In this document: one piece after another, positions 27,640 through 37,434 of the stretch | How positions within the stretch are numbered: the first letter of the stretch is position 1 | Layout: each line of letters opens with the position of its first letter | NCBI RefSeq assembly: GCF_024448985.1 | Contig: NZ_JAMOII010000014.1 | Coordinates: 1 to 64,000, forward strand | DNA length: 64,000 nucleotides | Direction of reading: 5' to 3' | From: Stutzerimonas stutzeri | GTDB lineage: Bacteria; Pseudomonadota; Gammaproteobacteria; Pseudomonadales; Pseudomonadaceae | The notes under the pieces: model-generated | Told to the model about the DNA's origin: nothing | Database searches by the model: none | What the model saw: only the letters and a program-made list of their open reading frames with translations | Translations under genes and position numbers: made by a program

Positions 27640-28161
27640 GTGAACGATCTACTGCGGCGCGCCCGTGACATTCGCCTGGCCATTTTCGATGTCGATGGCG
27701 TGCTCACGGACGGCAAACTGTACTTTCTCGTCGACGGCAGCGAATTCAAGACGTTCAACACGCTCGACGGTCATGGCATCAAAATGCTGATCAATTCCGG
27801 CGTACGCACCGCGATCATCAGCGGGCGCGAAACGCCCGTGGTTGAGCGCCGCGCACAGAACCTCGGCATCCAGCATCTGTATCAGGGACGCGAGGACAAA
27901 CTGGTGGTCCTCGATGAACTGCTCGCCGAGCTCGGGCTGGACTACGCTCAAGTGGCCTATCTGGGCGATGACTTGCCGGACCTTCCAGTGATCCGCAGAG
28001 TCGGCCTGGGAATGGCCGTCGCCAGCGCCGATGCCTTCGTCCGCGATCATGCTCACGGCGTAACCAGCGCCCGCGGCGGCGAAGGTGCTGCGCGGGAGTT
28101 CTGCGAACTGATCATGCGCGCCCAGGGCAGCCTCGACGCCGCCCAGGCCGCCTATCTCTAG
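27640..28161 (+). CDS. kdsC: 3-deoxy-D-manno-octulosonate 8-phosphate phosphatase KdsC
   Basis: A HAD-family phosphatase of 173 residues that makes Kdo from Kdo-8-phosphate. The catalytic motif FDVDGVLTDG is at about 15-24 (both aspartates present), with ISGRET for motif II and GDDLPDLPV for motif IV. The start is GTG at 27640, directly after the kdsD stop (27637-27639), so translation is probably coupled. It forms the usual capless tetrameric HAD subfamily. Confidence 0.95.
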   Translation: MNDLLRRARDIRLAIFDVDGVLTDGKLYFLVDGSEFKTFNTLDGHGIKMLINSGVRTAIISGRETPVVERRAQNLGIQHLYQGREDKLVVLDELLAELGLDYAQVAYLGDDLPDLPVIRRVGLGMAVASADAFVRDHAHGVTSARGGEGAAREFCELIMRAQGSLDAAQAAYL

Positions 28162-28169
28162 AGGTTCCA

Positions 28170-28742
28170 ATGCTGAGCAGAATCCGCCTCCCTGCCGTCC
28201 TGCTGCTGATCGCACTGTTATTGATCGCTGTCGGCTACTGGAACATTCGCCCCGAAAGCTTCATGCAGGAAGCCCCAGTGACACAGGGCGAGACATCGCC
28301 AATCGACTTTTACGTCATCAACTCGCGAACCGTGCAGTATCAACCGGATGGCAAGCGCAACTACGTGCTGCTTTCCGAGAAGGTCGAGCACCTTAAGGCC
28401 AGCGATGTCAGCCTGTTGACTCGCCCCGATTTACGCTCCTACCGGGGCTCCGAACAGCCGTGGCATGTCACCAGCGAGCGCGGAGAAGTGGGGCCGATGG
28501 GTGAGGAAGTCGAGCTGATCGATAACGTCAGGATCGAACGCAACGACGCCGAGGGACGTCCAACGATCGTCACCACCAGCCGGATGACTGTGCTCCCCGA
28601 GAAGGATTATGCCGAGACCCGCCAACCCGTTAGAATCGTCGCCGCGAACGGCGTGACGACCGCTACGGGCATGAAAGCGTATCTAGATGAAGGCAGGATG
28701 CTCCTGCTATCCAATGTAAGAGGCCAGCATGAGCTGCGTTAA
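28170..28742 (+). CDS. lptC: LPS export protein LptC
   Basis: A bitopic inner-membrane protein, 190 residues. One N-terminal membrane helix (about 8-25) anchors a periplasmic beta-jellyroll domain that takes lipopolysaccharide from LptB2FG and passes it to LptA. Segments typical of LptC are SPIDFYVINSRTVQYQPDG and the final [13 protein letters not shown]. It overlaps the lptA start by 14 bases. Confidence 0.94.
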   Translation: MLSRIRLPAVLLLIALLLIAVGYWNIRPESFMQEAPVTQGETSPIDFYVINSRTVQYQPDGKRNYVLLSEKVEHLKASDVSLLTRPDLRSYRGSEQPWHVTSERGEVGPMGEEVELIDNVRIERNDAEGRPTIVTTSRMTVLPEKDYAETRQPVRIVAANGVTTATGMKAYLDEGRMLLLSNVRGQHELR

Positions 28743-29277
28743 GACTCTCCCCCTCCTGATCGGCTTGAGCATCTTTCTGCTCGGCACGACCGCACATGCG
28801 CTTCCCGAAGACCGCAACCAGCCAATTCGTGTCCAGGCGGATACCGCGGAACTCGACGATCGACAGGGCGTGGCCGTATATCGCGGCGATGTGGTGATTA
28901 CTCAGGGCACCATGAAAATCACCGGCGATACGGTAACGATCACCCAGGATGAAAATGGTGATGTGGAGGTATTCACCTCTATCGGCAAGCCCGCCTACTA
29001 CGAGCAGAAACCTGCGGTAGACAAGGAAATCGTCAAGGCTTACGGCCTGACCATCCAGTATTTCGCAGCCAACGAGCGCATCGTCCTGATCGACCAGGCG
29101 AAAGTCGTTCAGGAAGGCAATACCTTCGAAGGCGAAAAGATCGTCTATGACACTCAGCGGCAGATCGTTAACGCCGGCCGTGCGACCGATACCGATGTCA
29201 CCACGCCGCGCCCGCGCGTGGACATGGTCATTCAGCCACGCAAGAAAGATCAGCCGGCAGCGGAGCAGACCGAGTAA
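28729..29277 (+). CDS. lptA: LPS transport periplasmic protein LptA
   Basis: A 182-residue periplasmic bridge protein with a signal peptide ending at THA (about residue 24), followed by an OstA-like beta-jellyroll. Characteristic stretches are [20 protein letters not shown] and [14 protein letters not shown]. LptA units stack to carry lipopolysaccharide across the periplasm to LptDE. It lies in the lptCAB operon, and its stop overlaps the lptB start (TAATG). Confidence 0.95.
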   Translation: MSCVKTLPLLIGLSIFLLGTTAHALPEDRNQPIRVQADTAELDDRQGVAVYRGDVVITQGTMKITGDTVTITQDENGDVEVFTSIGKPAYYEQKPAVDKEIVKAYGLTIQYFAANERIVLIDQAKVVQEGNTFEGEKIVYDTQRQIVNAGRATDTDVTTPRPRVDMVIQPRKKDQPAAEQTE

Positions 29278-30002
29278 TGGCGACCCTCAAGGCCCAGCAT
29301 CTGGCGAAGAGTTACAAGAGCCGCCAAGTCGTGCGCGATGTAAGTCTGTCCATCGGAAGCGGACAGATCGTCGGTCTGCTGGGACCGAACGGCGCCGGGA
29401 AGACCACCTGTTTTTACATGATCGTTGGCCTGGTCAAGGCGGATCAGGGCCGCGTGCTGATCGATGAACAGGATGTCACGCATCTGCCCATGCACGGTCG
29501 CGCCCGGGCCGGCATCGGTTATTTGCCCCAGGAAGCCTCCATCTTCCGCAAACTATCGGTAACCGACAACATCATGGCGATCCTGGAAACTCGCAAGGAC
29601 CTCGATCGCAACGGACGTCAGCAAGCACTTGAAGGCCTCTTGCAGGAATTTCACATCCACCACATCCGCGACAGCCTCGGCATGAGCCTCTCGGGTGGCG
29701 AGCGTCGGCGCGTTGAAATTGCTCGCGCCCTGGCCACTGCGCCCAAGTTCATTCTTCTCGATGAGCCCTTTGCGGGCGTCGACCCCATTTCGGTCGGCGA
29801 TATCAAACAGATCATCCACCATCTCAAGGCAAAAGGCATCGGCGTACTCATCACCGACCACAACGTTCGGGAGACACTAGACATTTGCGAAACCGCCTAC
29901 ATCGTTAACGATGGTCAACTGATTGCCGAAGGTGACGCCGAGACGATCCTGGCTAATCAGCTGGTCAAGGAAGTTTACCTCGGGCACGAATTTCGCCTCT
30001 GA
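29277..30002 (+). CDS. lptB: LPS export ABC transporter ATPase LptB
   Basis: A 241-residue ABC ATPase that powers lipopolysaccharide extraction with LptFG. Walker A GPNGAGKT is at about 37-44, the signature [15 protein letters not shown] near 138-152, Walker [14 protein letters not shown] near 158-170, and the switch is in [10 protein letters not shown]. It is the last gene of the operon before rpoN, which starts 150 bases downstream; that order is conserved across Pseudomonas. Confidence 0.97.
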   Translation: MATLKAQHLAKSYKSRQVVRDVSLSIGSGQIVGLLGPNGAGKTTCFYMIVGLVKADQGRVLIDEQDVTHLPMHGRARAGIGYLPQEASIFRKLSVTDNIMAILETRKDLDRNGRQQALEGLLQEFHIHHIRDSLGMSLSGGERRRVEIARALATAPKFILLDEPFAGVDPISVGDIKQIIHHLKAKGIGVLITDHNVRETLDICETAYIVNDGQLIAEGDAETILANQLVKEVYLGHEFRL

Positions 30003-30026
30003 TGCCATTTATTTCCGCAGAGATGG

Positions 30027-30068
30027 TTGCCTAGGGCTAGGCAAAGGCTTCGTTGGCAGGCATATAAT
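30027..30068 (+). promoter_or_regulatory. Palindrome and -10 box upstream of rpoN
   Basis: TTGCCTA-GGGC-TAGGCAA at 30027-30044 is a perfect 7-bp inverted repeat with a 4-base spacer. A TATAAT box lies at 30063-30068. The palindrome falls where a -35 or operator would sit and is not followed by a T-run, so it looks more like a protein-binding site than a terminator. The binding protein is unknown. Confidence 0.4.
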
Positions 30069-30151
30069 TTGCTTACATTGGCGCCTGCCAGCGCCAGCGA
30101 AATCGGAACAGGCGCGGTTGCGCCGGCAAACAAGGTTCGAAGTCCTCTGCC

Positions 30152-31660
30152 ATGAAACCATCGCTAGTCCTGAAGATGGGCCAGCAGCTGACGATGACAC
30201 CGCAGCTGCAACAAGCCATACGACTGCTCCAGTTGTCCACGCTCGATCTCCAGCAAGAGATCCAGGAAGCGCTGGACTCCAATCCTATGCTCGAGCGTGA
30301 AGAGGACGGAGAGGACTTCGATCACTCCGACCCGATGGCCGAGTCGATCGAGAAGAAGCCGGAAAGCACACCGACCGAACAGAGCGAGCCTGACAATCAC
30401 TACGAGGAACCCATCAACACGGTGGAGAACCTCGAGGAAGGCGATTGGGGGGACCGCATTCCCGATGAGCTTCCGGTGGACACTGCCTGGGAAGACATCT
30501 ACCAGACGAGCGCCAGCAGCCTGCCCAGCAGCGATGATGACGAATGGGATTTCACCACCCGCACCTCAGCTGGTGAAAGCCTGCAGAGCCACCTGCTCTG
30601 GCAGCTCAATCTCGCACCGATGAGCGATACGGACCGCCTTATCGCCGCCACGTTGATCGATTGCATCAATCCTCAGGGTTATCTCGACGAAACCCTCGAA
30701 GAAGTACTCGATTCGTTCGATCCGGAGCTGGAAATCGAACTCGACGAGATCGAGGTGGTTTTGCGCCGCATTCAACAATTCGAACCGGCCGGCATCGGGG
30801 CACGAGACTTGCGCGAATGCCTGCTGTTGCAACTGCGTCAACTGCCGGAGCGAACCCCATGGTTAAGCGAGGCGGTGCGGCTGGTCAGCGAGCATCTGGA
30901 TATCCTCGGCAACCGCGACTACAGCCTGCTGATGCGCCGCATGAAGCTCAAGGAAGACGAACTGCGCCAGGTCATCGACCTGATCCAGACACTCAATCCT
31001 CGGCCCGGCTCGCAGATCGAAGCGAGCGAGCCTGAGTACGTCGTGCCGGACGTGATCGTGCGCAAGCACAATGGCCGCTGGCTGGTCGAACTCAACCAGG
31101 AGGCAATGCCCCGCCTGCGTGTGAACGCTCAATATGCGGGCTTCGTCAAACGCGCCGACGCCAGCGCCGACAACACCTTTATGCGCAATCAGCTGCAGGA
31201 GGCGCGCTGGTTCATCAAGAGCTTGCTCAGCCGCAACGAGACGCTGATGAAGGTCGCCACGCAGATCGTTGAACATCAACGCGGCTTCTTCGAGCACGGC
31301 GATGAAGCGATGAAACCGCTGGTGCTGCACGACATCGCCGAGGCGGTAGGCATGCATGAATCGACCATCTCACGGGTCACCACTCAGAAATACATGCACA
31401 CGCCACGCGGCATCTACGAGCTGAAGTACTTCTTCTCCAGCCATGTCAGTACGGCGGAGGGCGGCGAGTGCTCTTCTACCGCTATCCGGGCGATCCTGAA
31501 AAAGCTGGTGACCGCGGAAAACCCGAAAAAGCCATTGAGCGACAGCAAGATCGCTGGTTTACTGGAGGCACAGGGGATTCAAGTTGCACGCCGTACCGTC
31601 GCCAAATACCGCGAATCACTCGGTATCGCACCATCCAGCGAGCGTAAGCGGTTGATGTAA
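30152..31660 (+). CDS. rpoN: RNA polymerase sigma-54 factor RpoN
   Basis: The alternative sigma factor for -24/-12 promoters, 502 residues, full length. Region I is [20 protein letters not shown] and onward, the acidic region II is about 50-150, and the core-binding region follows. The RpoN box [10 protein letters not shown] is at about 475-484. It would transcribe the pilin promoter at 7450 in this same window. Gene order lptB-rpoN-hpf-ptsN-rapZ-ptsO is the conserved Pseudomonas block. Confidence 0.98.
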   Translation: MKPSLVLKMGQQLTMTPQLQQAIRLLQLSTLDLQQEIQEALDSNPMLEREEDGEDFDHSDPMAESIEKKPESTPTEQSEPDNHYEEPINTVENLEEGDWGDRIPDELPVDTAWEDIYQTSASSLPSSDDDEWDFTTRTSAGESLQSHLLWQLNLAPMSDTDRLIAATLIDCINPQGYLDETLEEVLDSFDPELEIELDEIEVVLRRIQQFEPAGIGARDLRECLLLQLRQLPERTPWLSEAVRLVSEHLDILGNRDYSLLMRRMKLKEDELRQVIDLIQTLNPRPGSQIEASEPEYVVPDVIVRKHNGRWLVELNQEAMPRLRVNAQYAGFVKRADASADNTFMRNQLQEARWFIKSLLSRNETLMKVATQIVEHQRGFFEHGDEAMKPLVLHDIAEAVGMHESTISRVTTQKYMHTPRGIYELKYFFSSHVSTAEGGECSSTAIRAILKKLVTAENPKKPLSDSKIAGLLEAQGIQVARRTVAKYRESLGIAPSSERKRLM

Positions 31661-31728
31661 ATGTCAGGTCGATTTCTTCCGGTGACGGGTCATCCCGTCA
31701 ATCGCACGTGGCAAAAAGGAGATGCAGT

Positions 31729-32037
31729 ATGCAAACCAACATCACTGGACTTCATCTAGAAATCACAGAAGCCCTGCGTAACTACGTCGAAGAGAAATTC
31801 AGCCGACTGGAACGGCATTTCGATCGCATCATTGCCGTCCAGGTGATCCTCCAAGTCGAAAAACTCAAGCAAAAAGCCGAAGCCACACTGCACGTCGCCG
31901 GACGCGAGGTCGTCGCCAATGCCGAGCATGAAGACATGTACGCGGCCATCGATCTCCTTGCCGACAAGCTCGATCGGCAGCTCATCAAGCACAAAGAAAA
32001 ACAGCTCGACCACAACCAGGGTGCAATAGCTCGCTAG
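31729..32037 (+). CDS. hpf: Ribosome hibernation-promoting factor, short form
   Basis: A 102-residue short HPF/YfiA-family protein that binds the 30S subunit and makes inactive 100S ribosomes in stationary phase. Visible family features are the start MQTNITGLHLEITEALRNYV and the basic helix near KEKQL. The start at 31729 has GGAG six to eight bases upstream; a start seven codons earlier is not supported. A small TGACGGG-TCAT-CCCGTCA hairpin (31683-31700) lies between rpoN and this gene. Confidence 0.95.
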   Translation: MQTNITGLHLEITEALRNYVEEKFSRLERHFDRIIAVQVILQVEKLKQKAEATLHVAGREVVANAEHEDMYAAIDLLADKLDRQLIKHKEKQLDHNQGAIAR

Positions 32038-32043
32038 CCCATC

Positions 32044-32508
32044 ATGATCCGACTAGAAAACATCCTGACCCCCGCACGTTCCCTCGTGAACGTGCCGGGC
32101 GGCAGCAAGAAGCGCGTACTGGAACAGATCGCCAAGGTGCTTGGCCGAGACCTTCCAGATCTGGACTCTCAAACTATTTTCGAAAGCTTCATCGCCCGTG
32201 AAAAGCTCGGCTCGACCGGCTTCGGCAACGGGATCGCCATCCCTCACTGCCGCATGCCCGGCTGCACCTCGCCGCTCAGCGCGGTGCTGAGGCTGGATGA
32301 TCCGGTGGATTTCGATGCCATCGACGGCGCTCCGGTCGATCTGTTGTTCGTCCTGCTCGTGCCGGAAGCGGCGACTGACGAACACCTCGAGCTGCTTCGC
32401 CAGATCGCCAGCATGCTCGACCGCGAAGACGTTCGCGAGCGTCTGCGCCAGGCCAGAACGGGACAGGATCTGTATCAGACCGTCGTTGATATTCAGAGCG
32501 GCCACTAG
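32044..32508 (+). CDS. ptsN: Nitrogen PTS regulatory EIIA protein PtsN
   Basis: EIIA-Ntr, 154 residues, the end acceptor of the nitrogen phosphotransferase chain PtsP-PtsO-PtsN. The phosphorylated histidine is His68 (GIAIPHCR). It acts by binding partners such as potassium transport and kinase systems rather than by moving sugar. It begins 6 bases after hpf and is followed by rapZ. Confidence 0.96.
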   Translation: MIRLENILTPARSLVNVPGGSKKRVLEQIAKVLGRDLPDLDSQTIFESFIAREKLGSTGFGNGIAIPHCRMPGCTSPLSAVLRLDDPVDFDAIDGAPVDLLFVLLVPEAATDEHLELLRQIASMLDREDVRERLRQARTGQDLYQTVVDIQSGH

Positions 32509-32643
32509 CGGAAACCATCTCGCTGGCCCTGCGACGAGTGAGGAAAGAGACGTGTCCCTAACCTTGCACCAACCACCTCGACAGCACAGCGTGCAGCCAG
32601 GCTCATGCCAGCACGCTTGTATCCTGCCGGGCGTCGCGCCGCC

Positions 32644-33501
32644 ATGCGCCTGATCATCGTCAGCGGTCGCTCCGGGTCTGGCAAGAGCACCGCGCTCGAC
32701 GTGCTCGAGGACAACGGCTTTTACTGCATCGACAACCTTCCCGCGGGACTGCTGCCGGAACTGGCGGAACGGGCATTGCTGCATACGGAGCTGATACAGC
32801 CGCAGGTTGCGGTATCCATCGATGCGCGCAACCTGCCCAGCCAGCTGAAGCGTTTTCCCGAGCTGCTCGAAGAAGCCCGTGCCCGACATATCCAGTGCGA
32901 CGTGCTGTACCTCGACGCCGCAGACGAGACACTGCTCAAGCGCTTCTCGGAAACCCGCCGGCGCCACCCGCTGACCAACCAGAATCGTTCGTTGGCCGAA
33001 GCTATCCGTGACGAGGAGCTGCTTCTGGCTCCCATCATCGACCTCGCCGACCTCAAGGTCGACACGACGCATCTGAACCTCTATCAATTGCGTGACACGC
33101 TGAAGCTACGCCTGCTGAACAAGCCGGAACCGGGCACGGCGTTTCTCTTCGAGTCCTTTGGATTCAAGCGTGGGATGCCGGTTGATGCCGACCTCGTGTT
33201 CGATGTGCGCTGCCTGCCGAATCCGTACTGGAAGGCCGATCTGCGCGATTTTTCCGGGCTGGATCAGCCCGTCATCGACTATCTCGCTACACAAGCGGAT
33301 GTCGAAGAAATGATTCAAGACATCTTCGCCTATTTGAGCAAATGGCTTCCGCGCTTCGCCGCCAGCAATCGCGCCTATGTCACGGTTGCCATCGGCTGCA
33401 CCGGCGGGCACCACCGTTCGGTCTATCTGGCCGAGCGACTCGGCCAGGCGCTGCTCGAACCTTTGAAGAATGTCCAGGTACGCCATCGCGACCTGGCTTA
33501 G
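32644..33501 (+). CDS. rapZ: RNase adapter protein RapZ
   Basis: A 285-residue P-loop protein (GRSGSGKS at 8-15; Walker B-like region near DVLYLDA). The C-terminal RNA-binding domain carries the [13 protein letters not shown] segment. In enterobacteria it guides RNase E to the sRNA GlmZ to control glucosamine-6-phosphate synthase; in Pseudomonas the targets are less clear. The start at 32644 (MRLIIVSG) removes a 13-residue extension. It lies between ptsN and ptsO. Confidence 0.95.
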   Translation: MRLIIVSGRSGSGKSTALDVLEDNGFYCIDNLPAGLLPELAERALLHTELIQPQVAVSIDARNLPSQLKRFPELLEEARARHIQCDVLYLDAADETLLKRFSETRRRHPLTNQNRSLAEAIRDEELLLAPIIDLADLKVDTTHLNLYQLRDTLKLRLLNKPEPGTAFLFESFGFKRGMPVDADLVFDVRCLPNPYWKADLRDFSGLDQPVIDYLATQADVEEMIQDIFAYLSKWLPRFAASNRAYVTVAIGCTGGHHRSVYLAERLGQALLEPLKNVQVRHRDLA

Positions 33502-33509
33502 GACCCCAC

Positions 33510-33782
33510 ATGCCCTCGTGCGAAATCACCATCATCAACAAGCTGGGCCTGCATGCCCGCGCAGCCGCCAAGTTCGTCGGCGTCGCCAACCGGTTTCCCT
33601 GCGACATCCGCATTGGCCGTTGTCCTGCCACCCTCGTTGATGGCAAAAGCATCATGGCGGTCATGATGCTAGCCGCCAGCAAGGGCACCAACCTGCACCT
33701 GCACACCGAGGGCGAGCAGGAGCAAGAGGCAGTCGATGCGCTGATCGCACTGATCGAAGACTATTTCGAGGAAGGGGAATAG
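33510..33782 (+). CDS. ptsO: Nitrogen PTS phosphocarrier protein NPr (PtsO)
   Basis: A 90-residue HPr-like carrier that passes phosphate from PtsP to PtsN. The active-site His is in KLGLHARAAAKF (His16). The serine region is DGKSIMAVMML. The start at 33510 (MPSCEITIINK) is chosen because the longer frame runs inside rapZ. The stop at 33780-33782 is directly followed by the heptamer repeat array. Confidence 0.96.
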   Translation: MPSCEITIINKLGLHARAAAKFVGVANRFPCDIRIGRCPATLVDGKSIMAVMMLAASKGTNLHLHTEGEQEQEAVDALIALIEDYFEEGE

Positions 33783-33783
33783 C

Positions 33784-33930
33784 AAGCTGGAGGCTGGGGG
33801 CTGGAGGCTGGAGGCTGGAGGCTGGAGGCTGGAGGCTGGAGGCTAACAGTGTCGAGCCCGACCAACCCTTTTCAACTCCTAGCGTCAGGCTTACGGCTGC
33901 TTTTCCGTTCAGCTTTCCAGCCTCCAGCGC
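33784..33930. repeat. Expanded heptamer array and hairpin between ptsO and pmbA
   Basis: Eight consecutive 7-base units, mostly AGGCTGG, run from 33784 to 33839 right after the ptsO stop, with a partial ninth. An inverted arm, CAGCTTTCCAGCCTCCAGC, lies at 33910-33928. The array is a GGCTGGA variant of the AGCTGGA repeats found elsewhere and looks like a local tandem expansion, so its copy number may vary between strains. T-rich stretches after the right arm suit a terminator for ptsO. Confidence 0.75.
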
Positions 33931-33963
33931 TTTTATCGTCTTTTCGGTTTTTAGCCTGCCGCT

Positions 33964-35310
33964 TTAACTCCCCGCCACCTTCATTCGCTCGATCAGCACC
34001 GATCCCGTGTGAATGCTGCTACGCGTCTCAACATCGCAGCCGACCGCGACGATCTGGCGGAACATGTCGCGCAGATTGCCGGCGATAGTAACCTCCTGTA
34101 CCGGGAACTGAATCTCGCCATTCTCGACCCAGAAACCGCCAGCCCCGCGCGAGTAATCACCGGTTACCAGGTTCAAGCCCTGCCCCATCAACTCGGTGAC
34201 CAGCAAACCACGCCCCATACGGCGAATCAGTGCAGCCTGATCCTCATCCCCGTGGGTGACGAAAAGATTGTGCACGCCACCCGCATTGGCCGTGCTGGGC
34301 ATTCCCAGTTTGCGTCCGGAGTAGGTGCCCATCACATAGGAAAGCAGCTTGCCATTCTCGACGAAGGGTTTGGCGTAGGTCGCCAAGCCATCGCTGTCAT
34401 AGGCCGAACTGGCCAACCCGCGCAGCAGGTGCGGACGCTCGTCGAGGCTCAGCCACTCGGGAAACAGCGTTTGCCCCAGTGCATCTTCCAGATAGGAAGA
34501 CTTGCGATAGATGTTGCCGCCGGAAATCGCCGCGAGGAAATGCCCAAACAACCCAGTCGCCAGTTCCGAGGAGAACAGCACCGGAACGTCGCACGTCGGC
34601 ACGGGGCGAGCGCCGAGACGGCGAACGGCACGCTCTGCAGCACGACGACCGATCGACTCGGCAGAGGCCAGATCGCTGGCGACGCGGCTGACGTCATAGT
34701 GGTAATCGCGCTGCATCTGCCCGTCGGCCTCAGCGATCATCACGCTACTAAGGCTGTGCCGGGTACTGCAGTAGGCGCCGATGAAGCCATTGCTGTTGCC
34801 ATAGCCTCGGCACCCTTGATGGGTGCTCAGGCTGGTGCCGTCTGCATTGCGAATGCGCGAATCAGCCGCGAAGGCCGCCGCCTCGCAGCTCAAGGCCAAT
34901 TCCACCGCCTCGTCCGGCGCAATGCTCCAGGGATGGTAGAGGTCCAGGTCCGGCACATCCTTGGCCATCAGAGCAGGATCGGCGAGCCCAGCGAATTCGT
35001 CTTCCGACGCATGTCTGGCGATCGCCAGTGCCGCCGCCACGGTTTCGCGAATCGCCTCGTCGCCGCTGCCGGTGGTACTCGCCGAGCCCTTGCGCTGACC
35101 GACGTACAGCGTGATACCGAAGCCCTGATCACGATTGAATTCGACCGTTTCCACTTCTCGCTGACGAACCGTCGTCGACAGCCCCTGCTCCATCGAGACG
35201 GACACCTCGCAGGCACTGGCACCCTGGCGGCTCGCCTCTTCGATGATCTGCGCAATCCTGTCGCGCAATCCGGGTAACGCGTGCGGGCCTATCCCCTCAA
35301 CTTCACTCAT
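33964..35310 (-). CDS. pmbA: Metalloprotease PmbA (TldE)
   Basis: A 448-residue subunit of the TldD/TldE protease, which matures peptide antibiotics such as microcin B17 and degrades CcdA-type antitoxins. TldE-type subunits lack the zinc motif HExxxH, and none is seen here. The start at 35310 (MSEVEGIGPHALPGL) replaces an upstream in-frame ATG with no ribosome-binding site. The C-terminus SSIHTGSVLIERMKVAGS is typical. It is divergent from darP. Confidence 0.94.
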   Translation of the reverse strand: MSEVEGIGPHALPGLRDRIAQIIEEASRQGASACEVSVSMEQGLSTTVRQREVETVEFNRDQGFGITLYVGQRKGSASTTGSGDEAIRETVAAALAIARHASEDEFAGLADPALMAKDVPDLDLYHPWSIAPDEAVELALSCEAAAFAADSRIRNADGTSLSTHQGCRGYGNSNGFIGAYCSTRHSLSSVMIAEADGQMQRDYHYDVSRVASDLASAESIGRRAAERAVRRLGARPVPTCDVPVLFSSELATGLFGHFLAAISGGNIYRKSSYLEDALGQTLFPEWLSLDERPHLLRGLASSAYDSDGLATYAKPFVENGKLLSYVMGTYSGRKLGMPSTANAGGVHNLFVTHGDEDQAALIRRMGRGLLVTELMGQGLNLVTGDYSRGAGGFWVENGEIQFPVQEVTIAGNLRDMFRQIVAVGCDVETRSSIHTGSVLIERMKVAGS

Positions 35311-35416
35311 AAACACTCCAAGCATTGATTCGATCAAATCGCAGTCGCCAGCGCTCGGCTGAGCTGCGCAGCAAAGCTGCTGTTATCATGGCGGCATTTC
35401 CTACTGGACCAGCCCC

Positions 35417-35938
35417 ATGTCTGATATTTCCGATCTCGACGGCTTCGAGGAAAAAAGCAAAACCCAGGTCAAGCGCGAGCTTCATGCTCTGCAGGAGCTG
35501 GGTGAACGCCTCGCCACACTCAAGCCCGACGTGCTGGATCGCCTTCCTCTCACCGATGCGCTACGCAAGGCGCTGGCCGATGCGCCCAAGCACACGGCAA
35601 ACATCGCGCGTAAACGCCACCTGCAATACATCGGCAAGCTGATGCGCGACCAAGATATCGAAGGCATCCTGGCTCTGGTCGACCAGCTCGACGCCTCCAC
35701 CCGCCAGTACAACGAACGCTTCCACGCCTTGGAGCGCTGGCGTGATCGCCTGATCGCCGGCAACGATGAGACCCTCGAGGCATTCGTTACCGAGTATCCC
35801 GAAACCGACCGCCAGCAACTGCGCAGTCTGATCCGCCATGCCCAGCACGAAGCGGCGCGCAAAAAACCGCCAGCGGCCAGCCGCAAGATATTCAAGTACA
35901 TACGCGACCTCGATGAAACCAAGCGCGGCTTACGTTAA
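35417..35938 (+). CDS. darP: Dual-action ribosomal maturation protein DarP (YjgA)
   Basis: A 173-residue, highly charged helical protein of the DarP/YjgA family, which associates with late 50S precursors. Typical segments are [17 protein letters not shown] near the start, [11 protein letters not shown] in the middle and KYIRDLDET near the end. It lies between pmbA and tldD, the standard Pseudomonas order. The 3' end is followed at 6 bases by the left arm of a heptamer hairpin. Confidence 0.94.
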   Translation: MSDISDLDGFEEKSKTQVKRELHALQELGERLATLKPDVLDRLPLTDALRKALADAPKHTANIARKRHLQYIGKLMRDQDIEGILALVDQLDASTRQYNERFHALERWRDRLIAGNDETLEAFVTEYPETDRQQLRSLIRHAQHEAARKKPPAASRKIFKYIRDLDETKRGLR

Positions 35939-35943
35939 AGGCA

Positions 35944-35995
35944 GCAGCTAGAAGCTAGGGTAGCTCTCGACTTCAGGCTTCCAGCTTCAAGCTGC
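35944..35995. repeat. Heptamer hairpin between darP and tldD, overlapping the tldD stop
   Basis: GCAGCTAGAAGCTA at 35944-35957 pairs with the complement arm CTTCCAGCTTCAAGCTGC at 35978-35995. The right arm contains the tldD stop codon and last codons (…GCA GCT TGA on the minus strand). It lies between two converging genes and may terminate both. Confidence 0.7.
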
Positions 35996-37432
35996 CCCCG
36001 TCCCCCCCACCGTAATCCCGTCGATCTTCAGCGTCGGCTGTCCGACACCCACCGGCACCGATTGGCCGTCCTTACCGCAGGTGCCGACACCGCTGTCCAG
36101 TTCCAGGTCGGTACCGACCATCGACACCTTGTTCATCACATCCGGACCGTTACCAATCAGAGTCGCACCCTTCACCGGTGCGGTGATCTTGCCGTCTTCG
36201 ATCAGATAGGCCTCGCTAGTCGAGAACACGAATTTCCCACTGGTGATGTCCACCTGCCCGCCGCCGAGACTCGCACAGTAGATGCCCTTCTTCACCGAGC
36301 GGATGATCTCTTCCGGGTCGCTTTCGCCCGCCAGCATGTAGGTGTTGGTCATCCGTGGCATCGGAAGGTGCGCGTAGGACTCACGCCGCCCATTACCCGT
36401 AGGCGCAACGCCCATCAAACGCGCGTTGAGCTTATCCTGGATGTAGCCCTTGAGAATGCCGTTCTCGATCAGCGTGGTGCACTGGGTGGGCGTGCCCTCG
36501 TCGTCGACGCTCAGCGAGCCGCGGCGATGGGCCAGGGTGCCGTCATCGACGATGGTGCACAGTTTGGAGGCGACCTGCTGGCCGATCCGGCCGCTGTAGG
36601 CCGAACTGCCCTTGCGATTGAAATCGCCTTCCAGCCCGTGCCCGACCGCCTCGTGCAGCAACACGCCGGACCAGCCCGGCCCGAGCACGACGGGCAGGGT
36701 GCCGGCCGGCGCCGCCACGGCTTCGAGATTCACCAGCGCCTGCCTTAGCGCTTCGCGCGCATAGCCCATCGCGCGGTCTTCATTGAGAAAGTAGTCGTAT
36801 CCGGTACGCCCACCGCCGCCCTGCCCGCCGCGCTCACGGCGTCCGTTCTGCTCGACGATGACGCTGACGTTGAAGCGCACCAACGGGCGAATGTCGGCAG
36901 CCATGCCGCCGTCCAGTCCCGCCACCAGAACATGCTCCCAAACACCGGCCAGGCTCACCGTCACCTGCTTGATACGCGGGTCCAGCGACCGTGTCGCGAC
37001 GTCGATACGCTTGAGTAGCTCGACCTTTTCCGCCCGACCGAGCCCATCCAGCGGATTGTCCTGAACGTATAGCGGCGCGAAAGCCGCCTTCGACAGCACT
37101 TCGACACGGCCCTGCTCGCCACTGCGAGAGATCGAGCGGGCCGCTTCGGCTGCCTGGCGCAGCGCATCGGCAGTGATCGCGTTGCTGTAGGCGAAGCCTG
37201 TCTTCTCACCGGACAACGCCCGGACGCCCACGCCCTGCTCGATATGGAAACTGCCTTCCTTGACGATGCCATCTTCCAACACCCAAGACTCGGACACCTG
37301 GTCCTGGAAATACAAGTCCGCGCCATCGATGCCGGGGCCGGCCAGTTCGCCAAGCAAACCTGGCAGGTCATCGAGCCCCAGCCCACCCGGTGTCAGCAGT
37401 CGCTCGGTGACGGGTAACAACAGTTCACTCAT
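35987..37432 (-). CDS. tldD: Metalloprotease TldD
   Basis: The catalytic subunit of the TldD/TldE zinc protease, 481 residues. The zinc motif is His260-Glu261-x3-His265 ([12 protein letters not shown]). The start at 37432 ([13 protein letters not shown]) is chosen; a 92-residue in-frame extension overlaps the next gene and is rejected. The last codons and the stop lie inside a heptamer hairpin arm, so its C-terminus (…GGTGAA) may have been set by that insertion. Confidence 0.96.
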   Translation of the reverse strand: MSELLLPVTERLLTPGGLGLDDLPGLLGELAGPGIDGADLYFQDQVSESWVLEDGIVKEGSFHIEQGVGVRALSGEKTGFAYSNAITADALRQAAEAARSISRSGEQGRVEVLSKAAFAPLYVQDNPLDGLGRAEKVELLKRIDVATRSLDPRIKQVTVSLAGVWEHVLVAGLDGGMAADIRPLVRFNVSVIVEQNGRRERGGQGGGGRTGYDYFLNEDRAMGYAREALRQALVNLEAVAAPAGTLPVVLGPGWSGVLLHEAVGHGLEGDFNRKGSSAYSGRIGQQVASKLCTIVDDGTLAHRRGSLSVDDEGTPTQCTTLIENGILKGYIQDKLNARLMGVAPTGNGRRESYAHLPMPRMTNTYMLAGESDPEEIIRSVKKGIYCASLGGGQVDITSGKFVFSTSEAYLIEDGKITAPVKGATLIGNGPDVMNKVSMVGTDLELDSGVGTCGKDGQSVPVGVGQPTLKIDGITVGGTGAA

Positions 37433-37434
37433 AT

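Noticed and set aside
33784-33846. The heptamer array as a CRISPR array
   Set aside because: Units are 7 bases, contiguous and without spacers. No cas genes are in the window.
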